This document shows positions 8,737-15,817 of a DNA stretch of 28,142 bases, one piece after another. Under the pieces are notes generated by a model. That model was not told where the DNA came from and ran no database searches. It saw nothing but the letters and a program-made list of their open reading frames with translations. Origin of the DNA: a bacterium (lineage in GTDB: Bacteria; Pseudomonadota; Alphaproteobacteria; Rhizobiales; Xanthobacteraceae); contig JAQSDT010000589.1 in NCBI GenBank assembly GCA_029946075.1, positions 1 to 28,142 on the forward strand. Reading direction: 5' to 3'. How positions within the stretch are numbered: the first letter of the stretch is position 1; the number at the start of each line of letters is the position of its first letter. The position numbers and the translations under genes were made by a program.

Positions 8737-9009
8737 TCAATTGCAGGCGAAACGGCGTCCGCCGCGGCCGATGTAGAATTCGGCTCCCAGCATGCAGGGA
8801 TTGGTTCCCCATCCATGGGATTCGTGGATCTGTTTCCGCAGCTGATAGTCGCCGTTGTAGGGATTGTTCGGCCCCTTGTTCTGGCAGTTTGCGTTGGGAT
8901 AGAACTGCGCGCAGTAGCCGGGGTTGGAGATCACCTCCTGCGCTGCGGCCGGCATCACGGTTGTGATGCTCAGGAGGGCAGCTGCACCCAACATGGCAAA
9001 CTTCGTCAT
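8737..9009 (-). CDS. Small secreted protein of unknown function with four cysteines
   Basis: A 90-residue protein that I cannot assign to a family. The N-terminus is a clear signal peptide ending in MPAAAQ (cleavage likely after about residue 23). The mature part of ~67 residues has four cysteines (YCAQF, NCQNK, NPCML, FACN), enough for two disulfide bonds, and is rich in Asn, Gly and Pro. Two ATG codons lie two apart; the inner one (9007-9009) is chosen because GAGGAG lies seven bases upstream, while it is only one base from the outer ATG (9013-9015). The gene converges on the Bug receptor gene and faces a 437-nt intergenic region holding a CRP-like site. It may therefore be controlled by the adjacent regulator. 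Confidence 0.75.
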   Translation of the reverse strand: MTKFAMLGAAALLSITTVMPAAAQEVISNPGYCAQFYPNANCQNKGPNNPYNGDYQLRKQIHESHGWGTNPCMLGAEFYIGRGGRRFACN

Positions 9010-9446
9010 CTTCATTCTCCTCAATTGTTGTGTAAATGCGCACAAGCTGTGGATGTTCGGCCCGCACGTGGGGTGGGTTGAACGGTCGACTCGAGCCATT
9101 AGTGCAAAGCCCGCCTGGAAGGTTCACCCTCAATCGGGGTAGAACGCCGCACGGTGTGAGGCATCTCACGTGCGCGATTTCCGCGCGACGGGAGCTACGC
9201 GAGCCTGCCGCCGCGATTCTGCCGGCGTCGGTCCGTGCCGCAGGCCCCGCTATCGCATTGATTGTCGGCAGGTTGTCGCTGGCGGGAGCCATTTATCCGT
9301 CGTGTCGTCCGAGCGGAGTTCTGCGGTTATCACGGCGTTAACGCCAGCGACCATATTTGGCCTCCAGCCGCTAAATCGACGCAGATCGGCGCTTTCAGGT
9401 TGAAAAGCCTGCTATCGTTGATTACGGAAGGAATGCATTCCCTGCA
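9010..9446. other. 437-nt intergenic region between divergent genes
   Basis: I see no convincing gene here. It holds a CRP-like site (9155-9170, listed separately) and a weak inverted repeat TTGTG-N8-CACAA (9028-9045) just upstream of the small secreted protein. Two 12-bp perfect palindromes are also present, GGCGTTAACGCC (9334-9345) and GGAATGCATTCC (9430-9441), the second ending five bases before the regulator's ATG. Palindromes of that length are expected a few times by chance in a window this long. No clear -35/-10 pair could be placed. Confidence 0.6.
9155..9170. promoter_or_regulatory. CRP-like operator upstream of divergent genes
   Basis: TGTGA-N6-TCACG matches the classic CRP site TGTGA-N6-TCACA at nine of ten fixed positions; the inner core GTGAG-GCAT-CTCAC is a perfect inverted repeat. 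It lies 145 nt upstream of the small secreted protein gene (-) and 276 nt upstream of the crp-like gene (+). It would suit control of either, including autoregulation. Confidence 0.55.
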
Positions 9447-10202
9447 ATGCTCCTGGAGTTGGATGGCGTGCCTCAACAAAGGACAGGCGAAGCTCACGGG
9501 TTTGCGAGCAGCAAACTATCGGTCTTGCGCAAGCATCCGATCTTCGCAGATCTCGAGCCTGAAGCGTTCGAACAGCTGTGCCGGTACGCCAAGCATGCAA
9601 CCTTGAAACGGGGCGCCACGCTGTTCTCCAAGGGGGACCCTGGCGTCAGCCTGTATGCGGTCATTTCCGGCACCGTGAAGATGAGCATCTCCTCGTCCGA
9701 GGGCCGCAACGCGATCCTCAATATCATCGGACCCGGCGAGATTTTCGGCGAAATGGCGCTGCTCGACGGAGGTTCGCGATCCGCCGATGCCATCGCCAAC
9801 AGCAATTGCGAACTCTTCGTCATCGACCGGCGCGAGTTCATCCCCTTTGTGAAGAGCCAGCCGGCGCTGGCGATGAAATTCATTGAATTGCTCTGCGAGC
9901 GGTTGCGGCGGACCAGCGACCAGGTCGAGCAGATCATTCTTCTGAATCTGCCGGGGCGGCTGGCGAGCGCGTTGCTCCGCCTGACAGAGAAGAACAAACT
10001 CGAGCCGCAGGGACGAACCATCGCGATTACCCAGCAGGAAATCAGCGAAATGGTCGGCATGACGCGGGAAAGCATCAACAAGCAATTGCGGGCATGGGCC
10101 GCGCGCGACTGGGTACGCCTCGAGCATGGTGCGATCGTCGTGCTGAAAGCCGAGCCGCTGCAGACGCTGGTCGAAGCGGGTGCGTCCGACGACGGTGATT
10201 AG
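9447..10202 (+). CDS. Crp/Fnr-family transcriptional regulator
   Basis: A 251-residue regulator with an N-terminal cyclic-nucleotide-binding fold (about residues 27-145: FADLEPEAFEQL, LFSKGDPGVSLYAVISGTVKM, GPGEIFGEMALLDGGSRSADA) and a C-terminal winged helix. The phosphate-binding-cassette-like stretch GEMALLDGGSRSADA has S and R where cAMP binders usually have R-S/T, so the ligand is uncertain. The recognition helix reads TRESINKQL, with R207 and E208 matching the GTGA-contacting Arg-Glu of E. coli CRP and Lys212 in place of its second Arg. There is no FNR-type N-terminal cysteine cluster. The start is uncertain: the ATG at 9447 has no well-placed ribosome site, while the GTG at 9468 has GGAG nine bases upstream. 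Two CRP-like sites flank the gene. Confidence 0.93.
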   Translation: MLLELDGVPQQRTGEAHGFASSKLSVLRKHPIFADLEPEAFEQLCRYAKHATLKRGATLFSKGDPGVSLYAVISGTVKMSISSSEGRNAILNIIGPGEIFGEMALLDGGSRSADAIANSNCELFVIDRREFIPFVKSQPALAMKFIELLCERLRRTSDQVEQIILLNLPGRLASALLRLTEKNKLEPQGRTIAITQQEISEMVGMTRESINKQLRAWAARDWVRLEHGAIVVLKAEPLQTLVEAGASDDGD

Positions 10203-10237
10203 GATATCCGCTCAGAAGTGCGTGAAATTCCTGCCGG

Positions 10238-10253
10238 TGTGAACCAGTTCACA
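10238..10253. promoter_or_regulatory. Consensus CRP-like operator upstream of small membrane protein gene
   Basis: TGTGA-ACCAGT-TCACA is an exact match to the CRP consensus TGTGA-N6-TCACA and sits in a perfect 8-2-8 inverted repeat (10237-10254). It lies 63 nt upstream of the gene at 10317 and 35 nt after the crp-like gene. A weak -10 (TAATCA, 10275-10280) would place the site centre near -41.5, the position of class II activation. The -10 is only a guess. Confidence 0.65.
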
Positions 10254-10316
10254 CGTCGCCTGACCGTGCGGCGGTAATCACGTCTCTAGGGATAACATCC
10301 GTCGCTGGAGGCGTTC

Positions 10317-10544
10317 ATGCATAGCCCGCCAAGTGAGCAGCCCCGAGACTATCAGGGGGCCTATCGGAATCTCGACGTCAGGTTCTATGCAATTCCGGTC
10401 TTCATCATTGTTGCGCTGATAGGCTTCTTCGTGAGCCATCCTGAAGCATCCAGATGGGTATCGGGTGCAGTTCAGGCGGAGTTTTCCGGCTCAGGCCAGG
10501 CGGCAAAGCCGGTCGGTGAAGTCCGGACGATCAAGGTCAATTGA
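10317..10544 (+). CDS. Small single-helix membrane protein of unknown function
   Basis: A 75-residue protein. A polar N-terminus (about 20 residues) is followed by one strongly hydrophobic stretch (FYAIPVFIIVALIGFFV, about residues 23-39) and a polar tail, so it is likely a single-pass membrane protein. I do not recognise a family. The case for a real gene is a strong ribosome site (GGAGG five bases before the ATG) together with a consensus CRP-like site 63 nt upstream. It follows the crp-like gene on the same strand after 114 nt and probably has its own regulated promoter. Its stop is 32 nt from the end of the convergent cyclase gene. Confidence 0.7.
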   Translation: MHSPPSEQPRDYQGAYRNLDVRFYAIPVFIIVALIGFFVSHPEASRWVSGAVQAEFSGSGQAAKPVGEVRTIKVN

Positions 10545-10576
10545 ATGACGCGCGTGATCGCCCCCGGGGGAGTTGG

Positions 10577-11263
10577 CTAAAGGCCGAACACCGCCACGGC
10601 GCGGATCGGCGAAGCCGTTCCCTCGCGCCACTTCATCGGCAGGCCGATGAAGGTGAACTGCCCCTGACCCAGCAGGGCCTCGAGATTGCAAAGGCTTTCG
10701 ATATGCGTGATGTCGAGGTCGAGGCAGGCCTTGTGAACCAGCGCGTTCACGGCGCCTTCCGGGCCCGGCCGCATCGAGTCGATGCCGAAATGCACGACCC
10801 CCTGACGCGCCAGCCACTCGGTCGCCGCGACATTGACGCCTGAATTGTCGCTTGAATACTCCTTGCGCGGGAAGGTGCGCTCGTGGTGACCGGTACAGAG
10901 CAGGACGGTACCGTCCCTGGGAACCGAAACGCCGGCTTTTGCCACCGCCGCCTGCAGATCGCCCGGCGTAATCTCTGCGCGTGGCGCGATGTGACGCAAG
11001 TCGATACAGATTCCCGGCACGATACATTTCTCGAGCGGGTATTTGTCGATGGAAATGCCGCTTTTGCCGAAATGCCTGGGCGCATCGATATGGGTGCCGG
11101 CATGGTCCACCATCGAAATGAACATGGATGCCAGCCCGTGGACATTGCCTGACTCGGCAAAGGACTCTTCGTGCGTCTTCCAGACGCCGTGCATGACGGG
11201 CGGGTGGCCGGGATAGCTCGGGGTGCGATGATAGAGCTCCCGGCTGAGGTCGACGATCTTCAC
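10577..11263 (-). CDS. Cyclase family metal hydrolase (kynurenine formamidase/isatin hydrolase-like)
   Basis: A 228-residue member of the PF04199 family. The signature HxGTHxDxPxHF is intact at residues 54-65 (HAGTHIDAPRHF) and supplies the metal ligands. Known members open amide or lactam bonds: N-formylkynurenine, isatin and related compounds. The start chosen is the GTG at 11261-11263 (MKIVDLSREL) because GGAGG lies four bases upstream; a longer reading with an Arg/Cys-rich head has no such site. The gene is the last of a five-gene cluster, 31 nt after the TRAP large permease. The transporter therefore probably imports the substrate or a precursor of it. Which amide or lactone is hydrolysed is unknown. 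Confidence 0.88.
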   Translation of the reverse strand: MKIVDLSRELYHRTPSYPGHPPVMHGVWKTHEESFAESGNVHGLASMFISMVDHAGTHIDAPRHFGKSGISIDKYPLEKCIVPGICIDLRHIAPRAEITPGDLQAAVAKAGVSVPRDGTVLLCTGHHERTFPRKEYSSDNSGVNVAATEWLARQGVVHFGIDSMRPGPEGAVNALVHKACLDLDITHIESLCNLEALLGQGQFTFIGLPMKWREGTASPIRAVAVFGL

Positions 11264-11294
11264 ACGAAACCTCCGGCTGCGAAACGACGCATCG

Positions 11295-12584
11295 CTAGAA
11301 CCCGAACGCCCTTGGCAGCGCCAGCGACAACCAGGGCACATAGGTCACGATCATCAGCACCGTAAACATCACGTAGTAGAATGGCCAGATCCCGCGCATC
11401 ACCTCGTCGACGGAAACCTTGCCGATGGCACACCCCACGAACAATGTCGTCCCCACCGGCGGCGTCAGTAGGCCGATGCCGAGATTGAGCAGCATGACGA
11501 TACCGAAATGCACGGGATCGATGCCAAAGCTCTTTACCACCGGTAGCAGGATCGGGGTACAGATCAGCAGCAGCGGGGCAAGATCGAGCGCGGTTCCCAG
11601 CACCAGCAGCATGATGTTCAGCCACATCAGCAACACGTATTTGTTGCTCGAGATCGCGACGAAGAACTCGGTCATCTTCGCGGGCATTTGCATCAGCGCG
11701 GCGACATAACCGAAGCACGATGCGGTAGCTACCAGGGTCAGCACCATCGCTACCGTTTGCAGCGTCTTGTAGACCAGCAGCGGCAGCTCGGACCATTTGT
11801 AGTCGCGATAGATGAACATGGTGACGAAGAACGCCCAGACGCAAGCGACCGCGCCGGCCTCGATCGGCGTAAACACGCCGGTGAGGATGCCGCCGAGCAC
11901 GATGACGAGCGTCACGATCCCCCATACGGCTTCGCCCAGCATCCTCACGGCCTGGCCGATCGGCACCGGCTCTCCCTTGGGATGCTTGTCGCGATAGGCA
12001 TAGAACAGGCAAAGCAGCATCAGGGAGAAACCCAGCAGCAGGCCAGGCAGGACGCCGGCGAGGAACAGGCTGGTGATCGAGACCACACCGCCTGTCGCCA
12101 GCGAATAGATCACGGAGTTGTGGCTCGGCGGGATGATGATGGCCTGCAGCGAGGCGCTGATGGTGACGTTGGTGGCGAAGACGCGTGGGTAGCCCTTGGC
12201 AGCCATCTGGGGGATCATGACCGAGCCGATTGCGGACGTGTCGGCCACCGATGAACCGGAAATGCCGCTCATGATCGTGGTTGCAAGAATGTTCACTTGC
12301 GAGAGGCCGCCGCGCATCCGCGTGAAGCCGACGACGACGGCGGCGAAATCGACCAGCCGCCTGGCCATGCCGCCTTCGGCCATGATCGCGCCTGCCAGCA
12401 CGAAGAACGGGATGGTCAGCATCGAGACCTTGCCGACGCCGCTGGCGAATTGCTGCATGACGGCGCCGACCGGCAGGTCGATCCAGAGCGCGCCGACCAG
12501 GGCCGAAAGCGCCAGCGCGTAAGCGATCGGCATGCCGATCGCGAAGAAGAGACACATGCTGAGCAGGAGGACTGCGATATCCAT
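11295..12584 (-). CDS. TRAP transporter large permease subunit (DctM family)
   Basis: A 429-residue, very hydrophobic protein with about 11-12 membrane segments and the DctM/SiaM family pattern (FVLAGAIMAEGGMARRLVDF, GISGSSVADTSAIGSVMIP, LNLGIGLLTPPVGTTLFVGCAIG). It forms the sodium-driven transport channel. It starts 5 nt after the small permease stop, so the two are co-translated. The operon order is regulator, P, Q, M, cyclase. The substrate is probably an organic acid, but TRAP systems also carry amino acids, sugars acids and aromatic acids. Confidence 0.95.
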   Translation of the reverse strand: MDIAVLLLSMCLFFAIGMPIAYALALSALVGALWIDLPVGAVMQQFASGVGKVSMLTIPFFVLAGAIMAEGGMARRLVDFAAVVVGFTRMRGGLSQVNILATTIMSGISGSSVADTSAIGSVMIPQMAAKGYPRVFATNVTISASLQAIIIPPSHNSVIYSLATGGVVSITSLFLAGVLPGLLLGFSLMLLCLFYAYRDKHPKGEPVPIGQAVRMLGEAVWGIVTLVIVLGGILTGVFTPIEAGAVACVWAFFVTMFIYRDYKWSELPLLVYKTLQTVAMVLTLVATASCFGYVAALMQMPAKMTEFFVAISSNKYVLLMWLNIMLLVLGTALDLAPLLLICTPILLPVVKSFGIDPVHFGIVMLLNLGIGLLTPPVGTTLFVGCAIGKVSVDEVMRGIWPFYYVMFTVLMIVTYVPWLSLALPRAFGF

Positions 12585-12589
12585 GGCGG

Positions 12590-13111
12590 TTACTCGACCG
12601 GTACGTGGGCGTCGGCGCCGTCACGTGGCGGCGGGCCAATCGTCAGGCGCTCGACGACAAACAGAAGCATCATGGCGCCGCTGATCACGATAGGCAGGTA
12701 AGTGATGCCCACCGACAACCACGGAAACTCGTCGACGGAATTGTCCCAGGTCGTGCGTACGAGCTTCATGCCCCAAACCACCATGAACACGGCGATCACG
12801 CCCATCAGGATTTCGCTCAGGAACAGCGAACCGCGGCGGAGCAGCGGCGGTAGCAGATCGGTTCCGACCGTCATGTTCATATGGATCCGCTGACGGTAGC
12901 AATTCGCCGCGCCGATAAAGGTGATGGCGACGGTCAGTAGCACGGCCATCGGCTCGGGCCAGGACGAGGCACTGTTAAGGACATAACGGGTGTAGACCGC
13001 CCAGGGAATAACGGCAGAGACCAGCACAAGCGCGACGCAGGCGACTGCGGCACCGGTCCAATAGACCATATCGACGACACGCCGGAAAACGCCGGCTCCG
13101 GAATCGGGCAT
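12590..13111 (-). CDS. TRAP transporter small permease subunit (DctQ family)
   Basis: A 173-residue protein with four membrane segments, the usual size and topology of DctQ. Typical features are AVYTRYVLNSASSWPEPMAVLL (helix 2 region) and IHMNMTVGTDLLPP between helices. The start chosen is the ATG at 13109-13111 (MPDSGAGVF), which has GAGG five bases upstream. A GTG start 21 codons earlier is possible, but its GAGG would be too close. The protein pairs with the large permease immediately downstream. Confidence 0.92.
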   Translation of the reverse strand: MPDSGAGVFRRVVDMVYWTGAAVACVALVLVSAVIPWAVYTRYVLNSASSWPEPMAVLLTVAITFIGAANCYRQRIHMNMTVGTDLLPPLLRRGSLFLSEILMGVIAVFMVVWGMKLVRTTWDNSVDEFPWLSVGITYLPIVISGAMMLLFVVERLTIGPPPRDGADAHVPVE

Positions 13112-13193
13112 CTCGACCTCAAAGGGTTTGGCGGGCGGCTGGAGGAGTGGCCGGGTCCGCAAGGGCCAGGCCACTCCTCATTTGTGTGGCGGG

Positions 13194-14198
13194 CTACTGG
13201 ACCGCTTCGATGCGCTTGACCATGGCGGCATACTTCGCGCCATACTTGTCCCACACCGGCTTGACCGCATCCTGGAACGGCTTCTTGTCGATGTCGGTGA
13301 TGATCTCGGTGCCGGCCGCCTTCATTTTATCGATGGCCGCGTTCTCGGCTTCGTACCAGAGCACGCGCTGCTCGGCCTGCATTTCCTTCGACAGCTTCTT
13401 GATCAGCGCCTGATCTTCCGGCGACAGCTTCTGCCAGGAAATCTTGGAGAACACCACAAGTTCAGGGATGATCAAATGTTCGGTCATCGTGAAGTACTTG
13501 GCGACCTGATAGTGATTCTGCGCCATGAACGACGGCGGATTGTTCTCGGCGCCGTCGACAACGCCGGTCTGCATCGAGCTGAAGACCTGATCGAAGCCGA
13601 GCGCTACGCCGTTGCCGCCCAGCGCATTCATCGTATCGACGAACAGCGGATTGCCCATCATCCGGACCTTGAGGCCCTTGAGGTCGGCCATGGTGCGGAT
13701 CGGGCGCTTGTTGTTGTAGACGTTACGCGAGCCGGCGTTCATCCAGCACAGCGCGATCAGGCCGGTCTTCTCGTTGGCGGAGATCTTTGCCAGCAACTCG
13801 TCGCCGATCTCGCCGTCGATTACCTTCTCCATGTGCTTGGAGTTGCGGAAGACGAACGGCATGTTGAAGACGTTGACATCGTCGACGACAGGGCCGACGG
13901 CGCCGACCGAGATGCGGGCGATCTGCAGCGCGCCGAGCTGCGCCTGCTCGATCATTTCCTTCTCGCCGCCGAGCTGCATCGACGGGAACATCTGGATCGT
14001 CAGCCGGCCGTTGGTGGCGGTTTCCAGCTTCTTGCCCATGCGGACTACGGCTTCCACCGTGGGATAGCCGAGCGGATGAACGTCGGATGCCTTGATCACC
14101 ATCTTGGTTTGAGCAAAGGCTGAAGACAGCGGTGCTGCCGTGGTCGCCATCGTGGCGCCGAGCCCCGCACTCAACTTGATAAAGTCGCGGCGTTTCAT
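13194..14198 (-). CDS. TRAP transporter periplasmic substrate-binding protein (DctP family)
   Basis: A 334-residue exported receptor. The N-terminus MKRRDFIKLSAGLG followed by a hydrophobic stretch is a twin-arginine signal, cleaved probably after SSAFAQ. The ligand-clamping arginine of DctP proteins is recognisable in LKGLKVRMMGNPLFVDTMNALGGN. The start at 14198 has GGAGGG six bases upstream. It is the first transport gene of the operon, 46 nt after the GntR gene, and it precedes both permease genes. The ligand is unknown; the downstream cyclase suggests a compound with an amide or lactam, or its hydrolysis product. Confidence 0.93.
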   Translation of the reverse strand: MKRRDFIKLSAGLGATMATTAAPLSSAFAQTKMVIKASDVHPLGYPTVEAVVRMGKKLETATNGRLTIQMFPSMQLGGEKEMIEQAQLGALQIARISVGAVGPVVDDVNVFNMPFVFRNSKHMEKVIDGEIGDELLAKISANEKTGLIALCWMNAGSRNVYNNKRPIRTMADLKGLKVRMMGNPLFVDTMNALGGNGVALGFDQVFSSMQTGVVDGAENNPPSFMAQNHYQVAKYFTMTEHLIIPELVVFSKISWQKLSPEDQALIKKLSKEMQAEQRVLWYEAENAAIDKMKAAGTEIITDIDKKPFQDAVKPVWDKYGAKYAAMVKRIEAVQ

Positions 14199-14244
14199 GT
14201 TTCCCTCCTGTTGATGTTTTATCGTTATGTGAACGTCCGAAATT

Positions 14245-14988
14245 CTAGGCTTGCTGGTCAAAATACTCCGGATTGATGTTTTTCGTCGCCGAGATGTTCT
14301 CGAGGAGATTTTCGAGGTGGCGTTCCATGGCCCGCCTGGCGCCTTCGGCGTCGTGCGCCTCGATCGCAGCCAGGATGGCTTCGTGCTCGACGATCACCAT
14401 CGGAATGCGCCCGCGCTGCGGCAGCGTAAGCCGGCGATAGCGATCGACATGCACCTTCACCTGCTGGATGTATTTCCAGATTCCGGGATAGCCGGCGACG
14501 TCGGCCACCGTAGCGTGAAACATCTCGTCGGCCTGGTGGAAATCGTCGCTGCTGCCGGCGGCGCTTGCCTCTCGTTGACGTTCGAGGATCGATTGCAGCG
14601 CCAGGATCTGGCTCGGTGTAGCGCGCTCCGCCGCCATGCGCGCGGTGGTTTCTTCCAGTGCCCTGCGGATGATGATGGCCTCCGGGAGTGCCGCCACCGG
14701 AATGCGTGACACGAAGATGCCGGACTGGGGATAGATCTCCAACAGTCCTTCATCTGACAGTTTGAGGATAGCCTCACGCACGGGCGTGCGGCTGACGCCG
14801 TAGGAAAGTGCAATCTCGGCTTCCGAAATCGCCTCTCCGGGCCGGCGTTGTAACGACACCAGTTCGCCGCGCAGGTCGGAATAGATCTTCGAAGCAGCCG
14901 TGGCCGTGCGCGGCCGGCCGCTGCGGCGGGTGCCGGCGGGAATTCGGCGAGCCTTCGGCTCGGTTTTTTTCGAAGCGCGTGCGGGCAA
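14245..14988 (-). CDS. GntR-family transcriptional regulator with FCD ligand-binding domain
   Basis: A 247-residue FadR-subfamily regulator. A basic tail (~30 residues) is followed by a winged helix whose recognition part is GVSRTPVREAILKL (64-77), the hallmark of the family. The all-helical FCD domain has the metal-binding pattern D-x3-H (ADEMFH), then histidines in VEHEAILAAIEAHD and MERHLEN. The start is inferred to be the TTG at 14986-14988, with GAGGAA seven bases upstream; longer readings lack a ribosome site and would run through the operator. A 26-bp near-perfect palindrome lies directly upstream and overlaps the ribosome-site edge. Autorepression and control of the downstream TRAP-cyclase genes by the imported ligand is the likely arrangement. 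Confidence 0.92.
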   Translation of the reverse strand: MPARASKKTEPKARRIPAGTRRSGRPRTATAASKIYSDLRGELVSLQRRPGEAISEAEIALSYGVSRTPVREAILKLSDEGLLEIYPQSGIFVSRIPVAALPEAIIIRRALEETTARMAAERATPSQILALQSILERQREASAAGSSDDFHQADEMFHATVADVAGYPGIWKYIQQVKVHVDRYRRLTLPQRGRIPMVIVEHEAILAAIEAHDAEGARRAMERHLENLLENISATKNINPEYFDQQA

Positions 14989-14999
14989 GTGCGTTTCCT

Positions 15000-15025
15000 C
15001 AATTGATATATTAGTATATGAATTG
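15000..15025. promoter_or_regulatory. GntR/FCD operator: 26-bp inverted repeat upstream of the regulator
   Basis: The two 11-base arms are CAATT-G-ATATA and TATAT-G-AATTG around a TTAG centre; 10 of 11 positions pair, the only mismatch being G opposite G. It is strikingly AT-rich in GC-rich surroundings. It starts 11 nt upstream of the TTG start and touches the ribosome site, so binding there would block transcription of regulator and TRAP operon together. Confidence 0.75.
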
Positions 15026-15115
15026 AGAATGGCAACCGGAAATGCCGTCGGTAGACGGTTTGCACGGGCATCTGCGCGCGACCGCGAGAGGTCGTGCTTC
15101 AACCGCGGTCCGGCG

Positions 15116-15817
15116 CTAGCTGCGAACAAAGCCGGCTTGTTCGCGCAGGTTTCGCTGTCCTGCTGCGATCAACAGGTCGATCAGGCGTTGGGCTTGGGCC
15201 GCATGGACAGCGGTTCTCGCAATTCCGGCCGTGTACATGGTCGCAAGTTCGCAACCCGGCGGCAGTGCTCCGGACAGAACCACGCCTGATGTGCTGATGA
15301 TTTCGGTGGACTGCGTGCAGCCGATCGGACGTTGTGCGGTGGACGCCGCGAGCTCACGCATCGCCGTGGCGCCGTTCGGAAAAATCCGGAGCCGGCTGGC
15401 GACCTGATTCGCAACGCCGATCTGATCCAGCACCTTTGCGACGTGAATGCCGGCGGTCGAGGCCTTCGTGTCCGGAACGTAGATCGCATCGGAAGCGAGC
15501 AGTACCTCTCGCAAGCTGGCGGCATCCTTCGCCGTCACCTGCGGATCGTCGGCGCGAACGGCTAGGGCGGTTTCGACCAGCCCGATATCGGCCGTTGAGG
15601 AGTCGAAAATCAGATTCTCATCCGTCAGTTTTGCCAGGAGCGCCGCAGTCAGAATAACCAGATCGGTCGGTGTGCCCTTGCGCAGTTTGTCGGCCATCAG
15701 GCCGACCGCGCAAAACTCGCCTTCGATGTCGAAGCTGGTCTCGGCCTTGAACGCGGGCGCAAGGCTCCCGACCAGACCCTGCGCGGCGCCACCGCTCAAA
15801 ATGCTGATATGGCTCAC
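15116..15817 (-). CDS. ModA-like solute-binding-fold protein without signal peptide
   Basis: A 233-residue protein with the molybdate-binding-protein (SBP_bac_11/ModA-like) pattern: ISILSGGAAQGLVGSLAPAFKAE at the N-terminus, PTDLVILTAALLAKL, and a C-terminal region ending in a helical RLIDLLIAAGQRNLREQAGF. The N-terminus goes straight into the first strand, with no signal peptide or lipobox, so the protein should be cytoplasmic. Translation starts at a GTG whose bases overlap the stop of the molybdenum hydroxylase gene (GTGA), so the two are coupled. No upstream start that would add a leader is available in frame. A role in molybdate or cofactor handling, or as a small-molecule sensor, is possible but unproven. 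Confidence 0.82.
   Translation of the reverse strand: MSHISILSGGAAQGLVGSLAPAFKAETSFDIEGEFCAVGLMADKLRKGTPTDLVILTAALLAKLTDENLIFDSSTADIGLVETALAVRADDPQVTAKDAASLREVLLASDAIYVPDTKASTAGIHVAKVLDQIGVANQVASRLRIFPNGATAMRELAASTAQRPIGCTQSTEIISTSGVVLSGALPPGCELATMYTAGIARTAVHAAQAQRLIDLLIAAGQRNLREQAGFVRS

Noticed and set aside
9334..9345. 12-bp perfect palindrome GGCGTTAACGCC as an operator
   Set aside because: Several perfect 12-bp palindromes are expected by chance in 28 kb, and nothing else supports it.
13128..14123. Plus-strand reading frame (331 codons) opposite the TRAP receptor gene
   Set aside because: The minus strand encodes a complete DctP-family protein with Tat signal. The plus frame is Arg/His/Asp-rich without family features.
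15116..15817. Treating the ModA-like protein as the receptor of a molybdate ABC transporter
   Set aside because: It has no signal peptide and no ModB or ModC genes are nearby.
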